Part shown: positions 8,131 through 16,970 of the stretch, in pieces | Layout: the number at the start of each line of letters is the position of its first letter | Numbering within the stretch: the stretch's first letter is position 1 | Source: UPXZ01 sp964634605 | Lineage (GTDB): Bacteria; Bacteroidota; Bacteroidia; Bacteroidales; Paludibacteraceae | Length of the DNA stretch: 64,000 bases | Assembly: GCA_964634605.1 (NCBI GenBank) | Contig: CAZWLJ010000003.1 | Span: 62,001 to 126,000 of the forward strand | Direction: 5' to 3' | The notes under the pieces: generated by a model | The model's database searches: none | What the model saw: the letters and a program-made list of their open reading frames with translations, nothing else | Told to the model about the DNA's origin: nothing | Position numbers and translations under genes: made by a program

Positions 8131-8604
8131 ATGGAAACAGTTTTAATCATTACAGGCATTGTATGCATTATCGCCGGAATTATCGGTTCGATATTGCCCG
8201 TATTGCCGGGCCTGCCGGTAAGTTACGCAGGTATTTTGCTGATGCATTTTACTGAGAAAATACAGTTTTCCACCGGATTCCTGATATTCTGGGCAATAAT
8301 GGTCATTGCAGTGCAACTGCTTGATTACTACGTACCTATCTGGGGTACAAAGAAATTTGGAGGCAGCAAACGGGGCATCTGGGGGTGTGCAATCGGAATG
8401 GTAGTTGGCTTGTTCTTTGGGCCCTGGGGAATTGTGCTTGGACCTTTTCTGGGAGCCATTGCCGGTGAACTTTCAGGTGGCAAACAAACACAGGCGGCCA
8501 TAAAAGCCGGATTTGGGTCGTTTATGGGTTTTCTGGCTGGTGTTGTTTCAAAATTGATAGTCGGCGGGTTTTTAATGTACTATGCCATTCAGGCATTGAT
8601 GTGA
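8131..8604 (+). CDS. DUF456-domain membrane protein
   Basis: 157 residues, strongly hydrophobic and glycine-rich, with about four membrane helices. It has the DUF456 pattern: GSILPVLPGLPVSYAGILL near the N-terminus, a central YYVPIWGTKKFGGSKRG loop, and glycine-zipper helices such as GPWGIVLGPFLGAIAGELSG and FGSFMGFLAGV. It is an inner-membrane protein of unknown function. Confidence 0.88.
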   Translation: METVLIITGIVCIIAGIIGSILPVLPGLPVSYAGILLMHFTEKIQFSTGFLIFWAIMVIAVQLLDYYVPIWGTKKFGGSKRGIWGCAIGMVVGLFFGPWGIVLGPFLGAIAGELSGGKQTQAAIKAGFGSFMGFLAGVVSKLIVGGFLMYYAIQALM

Positions 8605-8736
8605 TAATTCTCTGACTACCAGCACAGAATATCTCCTGGATCATTCAGTTGTCAACATTCGATCCGATAACACTATTTTATCTCAACATCTTGTATTTCC
8701 ATTCTTTCAATTTCTCTTTAAGGAGTCAGGAACACT

Positions 8737-11700
8737 ATGCTTAACATCTATCGAGCTTCAGCCGGTTCAGGCAAAACATTTCAACTGACGAAGGATTATA
8801 TTTTTCTGCTGTTTCGTGCCCTCGGAGAAAATCCGCAGCCACATCGCCGTATCCTCGCCGTTACATTCACCAACAAAGCAACCGATGAGATGAAATCACG
8901 CATCCTGAAGGAACTGCACGCACTTTCAACTGATGAAGAATCGAAGTACCGGGCCGATTTGATGAGTGAATTTTCATTGACAGAGAATGAAGTGAACACC
9001 CGCGCCGGGAAAATCCTGGTAAGTATTTTACACGATTATTCATCGTTTTCAATAAGTACCATCGATAAGTTTTTTCAGCAGGTAGTGCGTTCGTTTGCCC
9101 GCGAAATCGGGATAAACGGCGGTTATAATATTGAACTGGATACCGACCTGACATTGCAGCAAGCGCTTGATAATCTCTACAGCGATCTGGCAAAAAAAGA
9201 AAACAAGCAGTTGCTCCTCTGGATGAGCGACTTCTTACAGGAACAGATAGAAGAAAGCAAAAGCTGGCACGTGGATAAGGACATCATGAAACTTGGAAAA
9301 GAAATTTTCAGGGAAAACTATCAGCACAAAGCTCTGGAAGTAAGGGAAAAACTCCACAACAAAGCTTTTTTGAGTGAATACCGTTCGAAACTGCGAAAAA
9401 TCATCACCGATTTCAAGGAAAAAGTGATATCCATTTCAGATGATACGCTGAATTTTCTCAATTCTAATGGTATAAGATCTGAATATTTTGTTCGGGGAAT
9501 GATGTTCAACACGCTTGAAAACCTCAAAAAAGAGAAATTCGAACTTGGTGTAATTTTCAGGAATTTTGCTGAAAGCCCCGAAAACTGTTGCACAAAAAAG
9601 GCTTTGCCTGAAGTAAAAAACGCTGTCAATAATATTTACCATAACGGACTCAAAGAAAGACTCAACAGTATCATTGAGCTTATCGACAATGATATTATTC
9701 AATATAATTCCGCCAGAATGATCCTGCGTCACATCAGTATTCTCGGAATCATAGCCGACCTCACATCAGAAATAAGCAAACTGACTTTAGAGCAAAACAC
9801 GATGCTCCTGTCTGACACCAACCTGCTTCTGAATAAAATTATCGACGACAGTGAAACGCCTTTCGTGTATGAGCGCACTGGAATTAATATCGAACATTAC
9901 ATGATTGATGAGTTTCAGGACACATCCGTACTGCAATGGAAAAATTTCAAACCGCTGATAGCAAACAGTCTGGCTTACAACAAAACAAATATGCTGGTGG
10001 GCGATGTGAAGCAAAGCATCTACCGCTGGCGAAATTCGGACTGGAAACTGCTCGACAGAAAAGTGACGGATGAATTTTCTTCATCCGGTATAAATAATAT
10101 GGTACTGGGAACCAACTGGCGGAGCGACAGGAATATTATCCATTTCAACAACTCATTTTTCGAAAAAGCTTCGGCACTGTTACAGGAAAAATTAAACAAC
10201 AATATCGGAGCAAATCCGGAACTCGATGAGTTGAAGTCAATTATCACTCATGCTTATACAGATATAAGGCAGGAGGTTTCACCTAAAGCTTCGGAAGGGT
10301 ACGTGAAAATTGAATTTGTTGAACAGGAAAAAACAAAAGCTGAACGTGAGAAATCGGTTTTGGGAAAAATCCCGGCACTACTCGAAGATCTTGTGGACAG
10401 GGGCTATAAGCCGAATGACATCGCGTTTCTGGTACGGTACAACACAGATGCCACCACGCTTATCAACTACTTACTCACATACAAAAAATCGCCCGAAGCA
10501 CGTCCGGGATTCAGTTACAACGTTGTAGGCAGCGAAGGGTTGATGATTTCATCTTCACCTTCGGTTAATTTCATCATCGCTGTATTAAAATTAATCCTGA
10601 ACCCGAAAGATGATGTCAGCCGGACGATAATGCACTACGAATATCAGACCGGAAAGCTTAAAATACCTGCCAGCGAAGCACTTCCTGTGTGTTTTGACGC
10701 ATCAGAAGATAAAAATGCCGCCCTGTCAGCGCTGTTTACAACTGAAGAAAATGAATGTATCGGCACCATCAGCCACCTTTCACTGTTTGAGGCCACCGAA
10801 AATCTTATCAATACTTTCAGAATAGAAGACTGGCACAATGAAACGGTATTCCTGCAGGCATTTCAGGATGTGGTTTTCAAATTTGTAAGCGGCTCAAATG
10901 CCGATCTGAATACATTCCTGCGCTGGTGGGACGAAAACAGCGCCAGGCAATACATCGACACACCTGAAAATGAAAATGCATTTCGGGTAATGACTGTCCA
11001 TAAATCCAAAGGACTTGATTTCAAAGTCGTTATCATCCCGTTTTGCAACTGGGAACTGGACAAAACAGGCAAAAACTCCCCGCTGCTCTGGTGCGAGACT
11101 TCGGTGGAGCCGTTCAGCCTGCTGCCACTGATACCTGTTAAATACAGTAAAGATTTGAAAAATACGATCTTTCAAAACGAATATTTTGATGAACAGATGC
11201 ATCAGTATGTTGACAATCTGAATCTGGCCTATGTGGCTTTCACTCGCGCACGCAATGAAATGTATTTCTTCTGCGATCTGCCAAAGCCAAAAAATAAGGG
11301 AGAAAGACCTTTCAGCACGATATCAGACTTGCTCTATCTGTCTCTGGATGAAAATACCGGTACAAATAAATTCCTGATTGAAGGCAGCAATATTTTTGAA
11401 TCAGGCGAACCGGGTACATTTGCTTACAAAGCAGAAAAACACGAAAGTTCAATCAAAAGCCTGACTTCGTATCCTGTTACCGAAAGCGGTGAGAGGCTAA
11501 AAATACGCCACACGGGCATTACCGGTCAATATTCAGAGCAAAACCCCGGGAGCCGCCTGATTTACGGAAACATCATGCACGAGATTCTCCAAAAAACCAT
11601 ATGCCGGGACGACGAACAAAAAGCCATTGCCGAACAGCTTGCAGCCGGTAAAATTAGAGCAGATGAACTGCCGGAAATACAGAAAGAGCTGGAACGATTC

Positions 11701-11976
11701 TGGTCACTTCCGGAAGTAAACGAATGGTTTAGTGCTGATAATGAAATACTTAATGAGACAACAATTCTGCTTCCTGCGGGAGTTAAATTCCGTCCCGACC
11801 GTGTAATACTGAATAACGGGAAAGCAACAATCATTGATTATAAATTCGGTGATAAAGAACATCCGGTTCACCAAAGGCAAGTGCTGCAATACGCCTCTTT
11901 ACTCCGCCAAATGGGCTACATGGAAATTGAATCCTGTTTATACTACGTGAGACTGGGTAAAATAATCCATTGCTGA
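8737..11976 (+). CDS. UvrD-type helicase with C-terminal PD-(D/E)XK nuclease (AddA/RecB-like)
   Basis: 1079 residues. Superfamily 1 helicase motifs appear in order: Walker A ASAGSGKTFQLTKDY at residues 7-21, VTFTNKATDEM, YMIDEFQDTSVLQW (Walker B), VGDVKQSIYRWR, GTNWRS, VMTVHKSKGLDFKVVI, and YVAFTRARNEMY. The last 200 residues form a RecB-family nuclease domain with GNIMHEILQ, FRPDRVI and the catalytic IIDYKFGD plus QVLQYASLL. It should process double-strand breaks for recombination. The AddB-like partner usually next to it is not in this window; ribosomal protein L19 follows. Confidence 0.9.
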   Translation: MLNIYRASAGSGKTFQLTKDYIFLLFRALGENPQPHRRILAVTFTNKATDEMKSRILKELHALSTDEESKYRADLMSEFSLTENEVNTRAGKILVSILHDYSSFSISTIDKFFQQVVRSFAREIGINGGYNIELDTDLTLQQALDNLYSDLAKKENKQLLLWMSDFLQEQIEESKSWHVDKDIMKLGKEIFRENYQHKALEVREKLHNKAFLSEYRSKLRKIITDFKEKVISISDDTLNFLNSNGIRSEYFVRGMMFNTLENLKKEKFELGVIFRNFAESPENCCTKKALPEVKNAVNNIYHNGLKERLNSIIELIDNDIIQYNSARMILRHISILGIIADLTSEISKLTLEQNTMLLSDTNLLLNKIIDDSETPFVYERTGINIEHYMIDEFQDTSVLQWKNFKPLIANSLAYNKTNMLVGDVKQSIYRWRNSDWKLLDRKVTDEFSSSGINNMVLGTNWRSDRNIIHFNNSFFEKASALLQEKLNNNIGANPELDELKSIITHAYTDIRQEVSPKASEGYVKIEFVEQEKTKAEREKSVLGKIPALLEDLVDRGYKPNDIAFLVRYNTDATTLINYLLTYKKSPEARPGFSYNVVGSEGLMISSSPSVNFIIAVLKLILNPKDDVSRTIMHYEYQTGKLKIPASEALPVCFDASEDKNAALSALFTTEENECIGTISHLSLFEATENLINTFRIEDWHNETVFLQAFQDVVFKFVSGSNADLNTFLRWWDENSARQYIDTPENENAFRVMTVHKSKGLDFKVVIIPFCNWELDKTGKNSPLLWCETSVEPFSLLPLIPVKYSKDLKNTIFQNEYFDEQMHQYVDNLNLAYVAFTRARNEMYFFCDLPKPKNKGERPFSTISDLLYLSLDENTGTNKFLIEGSNIFESGEPGTFAYKAEKHESSIKSLTSYPVTESGERLKIRHTGITGQYSEQNPGSRLIYGNIMHEILQKTICRDDEQKAIAEQLAAGKIRADELPEIQKELERFWSLPEVNEWFSADNEILNETTILLPAGVKFRPDRVILNNGKATIIDYKFGDKEHPVHQRQVLQYASLLRQMGYMEIESCLYYVRLGKIIHC

Positions 11977-12050
11977 AAGTTCAACTTGTGAATCTTTGAA
12001 AAAAAGATATGAAGGTTACAACCATTATGAAAAAAAATAATACGAATCAT

Positions 12051-12081
12051 TTTGTCAAACAAAAATAAAACTGTACTTTTG
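12051..12081 (+). promoter_or_regulatory. promoter of rplS
   Basis: TTTG at 12051-12054 and TACTTTTG at 12074-12081 with a 19-base spacer, a full match to the Bacteroidetes -33/-7 consensus. It gives a leader of about 80 bases before the L19 start. Confidence 0.75.
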
Positions 12082-12169
12082 CAGACCAAAATTCAGCGTA
12101 ATCTCTGGCAGCAAGCAAAATAAGTCTGTGAATATTGCGCAAAGTATCAACTTTAAAACAAATTAAATC

Positions 12170-12517
12170 ATGGACTTAATAAAAGTTGCAGAACAATCCT
12201 TTGATGAAGTTAAAAACTTCCCGTTATTCAAAAGCGGCGACACCGTAACTGTTGGATACCGTATTAAAGAAGGAAACAAAGAACGTATCCAGGAATTCAG
12301 AGGCGATGTGATTAAAATTACAGGACATCTGAACAAAAAACGTTTTACAGTACGCAAAATGTCAGGAAACGTTGGCGTTGAACGTATTTTCCCGATGGAT
12401 TCACCATTTGTGGAAAGCATCACTGTAAATAAGAAAGGTAAAGTTCGGCGTGCTAAGCTATACTACCTGCGTGCACTTACCGGCAAGAAAGCCCGTATCA
12501 AGGAAAGACGTTACTAA
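12170..12517 (+). CDS. rplS: 50S ribosomal protein L19
   Basis: 115 residues, standard L19 length. Recognisable stretches are FPLFKSGDTVTVGYRIKEGN, RIQEFRGDVIKI, KMSGNVGVERIFPMDSP, and the basic C-terminus KVRRAKLYYLRALTGKKARI. L19 lies at the 30S-50S interface. It has its own promoter and a strong terminator, so it is monocistronic, unlike the trmD-rplS operon of Proteobacteria. Confidence 0.97.
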   Translation: MDLIKVAEQSFDEVKNFPLFKSGDTVTVGYRIKEGNKERIQEFRGDVIKITGHLNKKRFTVRKMSGNVGVERIFPMDSPFVESITVNKKGKVRRAKLYYLRALTGKKARIKERRY

Positions 12518-12542
12518 TCCCGGAACAGGGAGAAGAAATAGA

Positions 12543-12577
12543 AAAGAGAAATTCAGTTTTGGATTTCTCTTTTTTTA
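12543..12577 (+). terminator. rplS terminator
   Basis: Stem AAAGAGAAAT (12543-12552) pairs with ATTTCTCTTT (12563-12572), followed by a T run. Confidence 0.8.
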
Positions 12578-12599
12578 TCGGCAGGAGCAAAAAAAATTC

Positions 12600-12607
12600 T
12601 ATCTTTG
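12600..12607 (+). promoter_or_regulatory. -7 box of the MlaE-MlaF unit
   Basis: TATCTTTG (TAnnTTTG) 22 bases before the MlaE-type start. Confidence 0.5.
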
Positions 12608-12629
12608 TACTTTACAATTTCATTAAACT

Positions 12630-13370
12630 ATGGGATATCTCTATCAGACAGGCCAGTACGCGCTGCTAATGCAGAAAGTGTTCGTGAAGCCTGATCGCTG
12701 GCGGATGTTTTGGCGGCAGTTTCCGAAAGAACTCGAAAAACTGGGAATGGAATCATTACCAATCGTCATCATTATATCCGTATTTATCGGGGCTATTATG
12801 ACCATCCAGACAAAGCTCAACACCGAGAATCCGCTTCTGCCAACCTACAGCACAGGATTAGTAACCCGTGACACACTGCTGCTCGAATTCTCGTCCACCA
12901 TTATGTGTCTGATACTTGCCGGAAAAGTTGGCTCCAACATAGCATCTGAAATAGGCACCATGCGAATTACCGAACAAATTGATGCAATCGAAATCATGGG
13001 CGTCAACTCAGCCAACTACCTTATTCTCCCGAAAATTACCGCTTTCGTTCTGATGATGCCATTTCTTGTCATTTTCAGCATGGCTATCGGTTTATTCGGA
13101 GGCTACCTCGTGGGTATGTTCAGCGATATTATATCAGTGGCAGATTACCTGCTTGGCATTCAGTATGCTTTTATTCCGTATTATATTCTCTATTCCGTTG
13201 TCAAATCTGTTGTATTTGCTTTTCTCATTTCCTCTGTTGCCTCTTACTATGGCTACTACTCCTACGGTGGTGCCCTCGATGTGGGGAAAGCCAGTACCAA
13301 TGCCGTGGTCAACAGCAGCATTCTGATACTGTTTTTCAACTTACTCATTACAAACATAATGCTGAACTAA
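12630..13370 (+). CDS. MlaE-family ABC permease
   Basis: 246 residues, MlaE/YrbE permease family. Typical segments are GMESLPIVIIISVFIGAIMT, the cytoplasmic coupling-helix region GTMRITEQIDAIEIMGVN, and several membrane helices up to the C-terminus. Homologues move phospholipids between membranes with an MCE-domain partner. It overlaps closely with the downstream ATPase gene (3-base gap). No MCE (MlaD) gene is adjacent. Confidence 0.92.
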   Translation: MGYLYQTGQYALLMQKVFVKPDRWRMFWRQFPKELEKLGMESLPIVIIISVFIGAIMTIQTKLNTENPLLPTYSTGLVTRDTLLLEFSSTIMCLILAGKVGSNIASEIGTMRITEQIDAIEIMGVNSANYLILPKITAFVLMMPFLVIFSMAIGLFGGYLVGMFSDIISVADYLLGIQYAFIPYYILYSVVKSVVFAFLISSVASYYGYYSYGGALDVGKASTNAVVNSSILILFFNLLITNIMLN

Positions 13371-13372
13371 GG

Positions 13373-14134
13373 ATGATTGAAGTAAAAAATATCAACAAAT
13401 CATTTGACGGCAACCAGGTTCTGTTCGATATATCCGGAATTTTTGAAAACGGAAAATGCAACCTGATTATCGGCGAAAGTGGTTCAGGCAAAACGGTACT
13501 GATGAAAAGCATCATCGGACTACACCGGATTGACGCCGGAAAAATCGAATACGATGGCCGGAATTTACCCGACATGCGAATGAAGGAAATTCGTTTGTTG
13601 CGCCGCGAAGTGGGCATGCTTTTTCAGGGATCTGCCCTTTTTGACTCGCTCACTGTGATGCAAAATGTGATGTACCCGCTCGAAATGTTCTCGGCTGACA
13701 CAAGAAAAGACATGGAAAAAAGAGCAGAATTCTGCCTGAAAAGAGTAAATTTGGAAAGCAGAGCATACAGCCTTTATCCATCGGAGATAAGCGGCGGAAT
13801 GCAAAAACGGGTTGCCATCGCCAGAGCTATTGCCCTGAATCCCAGATACCTGTTCTGTGACGAGCCCAACTCAGGCCTCGATCCGAAAACATCACTCATC
13901 ATCGACCGGCTGATTCAGGAAATTACACAGGAATACAATATTACCACCATTATCAATTCGCATGATATGAATTCGGTGATGGAAATCGGTGACAATATCA
14001 TTTTCATCGATAAGGGGAAAAAAGCCTGGGAAGGTTCATGCAAAATAATTTACCAGGCTGACAACCAGGCGCTGAACGACTTTGTTTTTGCTTCGGAATT
14101 GTATAAACAAGTGAAAAAAGCAAACAGCAGGTAA
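13373..14134 (+). CDS. MlaF-family ABC ATP-binding protein
   Basis: 253 residues. Walker A GESGSGKTVLMKSIIG (residues 33-48), Q-loop FQGSALFDSLTV, signature EISGGMQKRVAIARAIAL, Walker B RYLFCDEPNSGLDP and H-loop NSHDMNSV. The SGGM signature and the context after an MlaE permease place it with MlaF (lipid transport) rather than generic importers. It is co-transcribed with the permease. Confidence 0.93.
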   Translation: MIEVKNINKSFDGNQVLFDISGIFENGKCNLIIGESGSGKTVLMKSIIGLHRIDAGKIEYDGRNLPDMRMKEIRLLRREVGMLFQGSALFDSLTVMQNVMYPLEMFSADTRKDMEKRAEFCLKRVNLESRAYSLYPSEISGGMQKRVAIARAIALNPRYLFCDEPNSGLDPKTSLIIDRLIQEITQEYNITTIINSHDMNSVMEIGDNIIFIDKGKKAWEGSCKIIYQADNQALNDFVFASELYKQVKKANSR

Positions 14135-14295
14135 CAAAAACCACCTGATGAAGCATAATCCGGAAATGTTATGCAAGAAAACAGAATGGAATAGTAAAAA
14201 ACGCATCAAACCAACATGTTAAATCTGCACCAAAACATAATGAAGAAGATGGCATTCAAAACCTGTCCGAACTGCTAAAACACAACGATTTACAG

Positions 14296-15075
14296 ATGAA
14301 AATAATTTCATACAACGTGAACGGTATTCGGGCTGCCATGAATAAAAACCTGATCGGCTGGCTGAAAGAAACGAATCCCGATATACTTTGCCTGCAGGAA
14401 ACAAAAGCTCAGCCGGAACAGATTGACACTTCACCTTTCAATGAACTGGGTTACGCGTGTTTCATGCATTCAGCCCGGCGAAAAGGTTACAGCGGAGTGG
14501 CCATTTTCACAAAAATTCCTCCCGACAATGTTGTTGCAGGGATGGATTTACATGAATACGATGCTGAAGGAAGAGTCATTAGGGCCGATTTTGATGATCT
14601 GACTGTAATCAGCGTGTACATTCCCAACGGCTCATCAGGAAGTGAACGGCATCATTTCAAAATGGACTTCCTGGCCGACTTTCACAAGTACATTCTCAGG
14701 CTCAGGCTTACAAGGCCCAAAATCGTAGTTTGCGGCGATTTTAATATTTGTCATCATGCCATCGACATTTACGACCCGGAATCACACAGGAATGTTTCAG
14801 GTTTTCTGCCCGATGAAAGAGCCTGGCTCGACGAATTTGAAGCCTCAGGCATGGCAGACGCATTCCGTGAATTCGACAAAAGCCCGGGAAAATACACCTG
14901 GTGGGATATGAGAACCTTTGCCAGAGGAAAAAACTACGGCTGGAGAATTGATTATCACTGGGTAAGCCACTCTCTTAGAAAAAGCCTGAAAGAATCAGAG
15001 ATACTTAGCGAAGCCTTTCATTCGGATCATTGCCCGGTAATGCTGCATCTTGAAGACCCGGAGTATCAGTTATGA
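14296..15075 (+). CDS. xth: exodeoxyribonuclease III
   Basis: 259 residues, full length for the ExoIII/APE1 family. Motifs: KIISYNVNGIRA at the start, LCLQETKAQ (metal-binding Glu), YSGVAIFTK, SVYIPNGS, CGDFNICHHAID, WTW-like KYTWWDM, and GWRIDYHWVS with final SDHCPVML. It repairs AP sites and has 3' to 5' exonuclease activity. The 161 bases upstream hold nothing recognisable. Confidence 0.95.
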   Translation: MKIISYNVNGIRAAMNKNLIGWLKETNPDILCLQETKAQPEQIDTSPFNELGYACFMHSARRKGYSGVAIFTKIPPDNVVAGMDLHEYDAEGRVIRADFDDLTVISVYIPNGSSGSERHHFKMDFLADFHKYILRLRLTRPKIVVCGDFNICHHAIDIYDPESHRNVSGFLPDERAWLDEFEASGMADAFREFDKSPGKYTWWDMRTFARGKNYGWRIDYHWVSHSLRKSLKESEILSEAFHSDHCPVMLHLEDPEYQL

Positions 15076-15182
15076 TTGATAAAAAACAATAAATCTTGCT
15101 GTTCAGAGGTTAGTTAGTGCAAATTGTTTTTTAACTTTGTGAATTATTCATTTTTTTTCGATTTATCAATAAAAAACCTGTA

Positions 15183-16583
15183 ATGAAATTATTTCAGATT
15201 AAGCATCTGCTTATTATTCTTTCCGCAGTAATTTTTGCCGTATCATGCGGTGTCACAGAAAGCAAGGTAGCCAATCCGTCAAGCGATGCTTCAGTGCTGA
15301 CTGCCTACATACAATACAACGACAGTTCGCCGAATGCATCAAAAGCAGTTTTCACCATAAACGATATAGACAGTGTAATTTACAACGTCGACTCTTTGCC
15401 TTATGGAACCAAAGTTGACAGCCTTTACCTCGGTTTCACTTTTGCAAGTTCGCTCGGGTATGTGATGAACGATACAGTTGCAGAGTCTTATTATTACGGA
15501 ACAGCTGTTACAAGCAAACCTTACGACCTGTCCAAACCCATAAAAATTAAAAATCTGGCTACAGACGGTGAATCTACTAAACAATATACCATTGAAGTTC
15601 GGGTTCATAAAGTGGAGACATACCTTCACGTCTGGACCGAATTGAAAAATAAAGTACTGGCTGCTCCTGCTGAAAATCAGAAGGCTCTGATGCTGAAAAA
15701 CAAGTTTTATTATTTTCATGACTACGGAACACATAATGCTCTATATACCTCTACTGACGGTGTAAACTGGACAGCTCAACAAGCTCCCGCCACGCTGCCG
15801 CTCAATTCCAAACTGCGTAATATGCTGGTTTACAACAATGAATTTCTGTTACTTCACAACGGAAATGAATTATACAAATCAACCGATGGCATCAACTGGC
15901 AAAAGCATATACTGAATGCTGATAACAATTACAATTATCAGGCATTGCTATTCTCATTTAAAAACAAAATATGGTGTGTAGCGCAGAATAAAACCAATAA
16001 AAGTGTAAAAATTGCCTCTTCTTCCGATGCGATAAACTGGACATTAGCCGAAAGAAGAATTTTCACAAATTTTCCGGTAAGCGATTTTGCGGTTACAAGA
16101 TTCAAACCATCTTTGGGAAGAGAAAAAGTGATCGTTTTAGGAGGAGTTGATGCCTCCGGGAATGTGCTCAACACCAAATGGTCTGCCGAAGATGTACTGG
16201 GAGTGGATACACTTTACTGGGTAAATCTCCGTCATAAAACCTATGAAATGAGCACGATAAAACAAGCCGGAACTGCCTATTACGGCAGCAAGCTGCTGCT
16301 GATCGGCGGTAGCAAGCCGGGAGACATTCTGACTGTAGGTAAAGAGCAACTCCTGCAGTCAATAGATGAAGGATTGACCTTTGCAGTACCCGACAGCGCT
16401 CAGAACATGATGCCGGCCGGGTTTATCTACCGTACCAACGCATCACTGATTCATGATGATACCAACAACACCCTGTATATTATCGGAGGAAAATCAGCCG
16501 AAGATCCTCTTGCTGATGTCTGGAAAGTGAAGGTGAATTTCTACAATTTCAAAGATTACCTGGATAATCCTTCGAAATACTAA
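15183..16583 (+). CDS. DUF6242-domain lipoprotein (predicted beta-propeller)
   Basis: 466 residues. A lipoprotein signal peptide ends in the lipobox AVSC (Cys about 22). An N-terminal Ig-like region (about 30-145) includes SDASVLTAYIQYNDSSPN and QYTIEVRVHKVET. A kelch/propeller-like repeat region follows, with motifs YTSTDGVNWTA, YKSTDGINWQK and ASSSDAINWTLAE. This matches the Bacteroidetes DUF6242 family. The stop codon lies only 15 bases before a leader reading frame for a BtuB-like TonB receptor, so a surface substrate-capture role with that receptor is a reasonable inference. The ligand is unknown. Confidence 0.8.
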   Translation: MKLFQIKHLLIILSAVIFAVSCGVTESKVANPSSDASVLTAYIQYNDSSPNASKAVFTINDIDSVIYNVDSLPYGTKVDSLYLGFTFASSLGYVMNDTVAESYYYGTAVTSKPYDLSKPIKIKNLATDGESTKQYTIEVRVHKVETYLHVWTELKNKVLAAPAENQKALMLKNKFYYFHDYGTHNALYTSTDGVNWTAQQAPATLPLNSKLRNMLVYNNEFLLLHNGNELYKSTDGINWQKHILNADNNYNYQALLFSFKNKIWCVAQNKTNKSVKIASSSDAINWTLAERRIFTNFPVSDFAVTRFKPSLGREKVIVLGGVDASGNVLNTKWSAEDVLGVDTLYWVNLRHKTYEMSTIKQAGTAYYGSKLLLIGGSKPGDILTVGKEQLLQSIDEGLTFAVPDSAQNMMPAGFIYRTNASLIHDDTNNTLYIIGGKSAEDPLADVWKVKVNFYNFKDYLDNPSKY

Positions 16584-16598
16584 TTGCATACTTTAACA

Positions 16599-16970
16599 AT
16601 GAAAAAATACAGTAAAATATCAGCAAATCATGTGCGGTTCAGACAATGGAGCCGTAAGAATTATGCTGTATTTTCAGGATTAAATAAAGAAATTACCATC
16701 GGACATGTTTCTGCCAGCATTTGCGGGAAAGCGCTTTTAAAGAACAATCACCTTTCGGAAGATACTCAGAAACAATTTACTGACGGAATTTTTTCAACAG
16801 ACAGAGAAAATTCCGATGAACCGGTCATTGTAATTTCTGATTCCAATTTACAACTAAATTCAATATCGCCTGCCACAGGTATTCCTGCCAGTAGTGTTTC
16901 AGATCACATATCAATCCAATGGTTGGAAAAGAGCAATTTACTCATTTCCAACCTTTTTTATTTTAAATTC
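16599..16970 (+). CDS. WSRK-type leader reading frame in frame with the downstream receptor
   Basis: An ATG at 16599 opens a frame with a conserved-looking head, HVRFRQWSRKNYAVFSGLNK then EITIGHVSASICGKALLK, followed by a hydrophilic variable part. Similar heads precede BtuB-like receptors in other Bacteroidetes from memory, often as separate small genes. Here there is no stop before the receptor, so the frame runs through a terminator hairpin into the receptor signal peptide. A single polypeptide would bury that signal peptide 124 residues in, so a separate initiation at 16971 is preferred. Its function is not established. Confidence 0.5.
16921..16964 (+). terminator. terminator-like hairpin immediately before the receptor start
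   Basis: Arms GGTTGGAAA (16921-16929) and TTTCCAACC (16945-16953) are perfectly complementary. GAG/CTC inside extends the stem across one A-A mismatch. TTTTTTATTTT follows at 16954-16964. The receptor ATG is at 16971, so this can only act as an attenuator or processing site, not as an end-of-operon terminator for the receptor. Confidence 0.7.

Noticed and set aside
16584..16598. TTG at 16584 as the start of the receptor or leader frame
   Set aside because: It touches the DUF6242 stop codon; the ATG at 16599 fits the leader and 16971 fits the receptor signal peptide.
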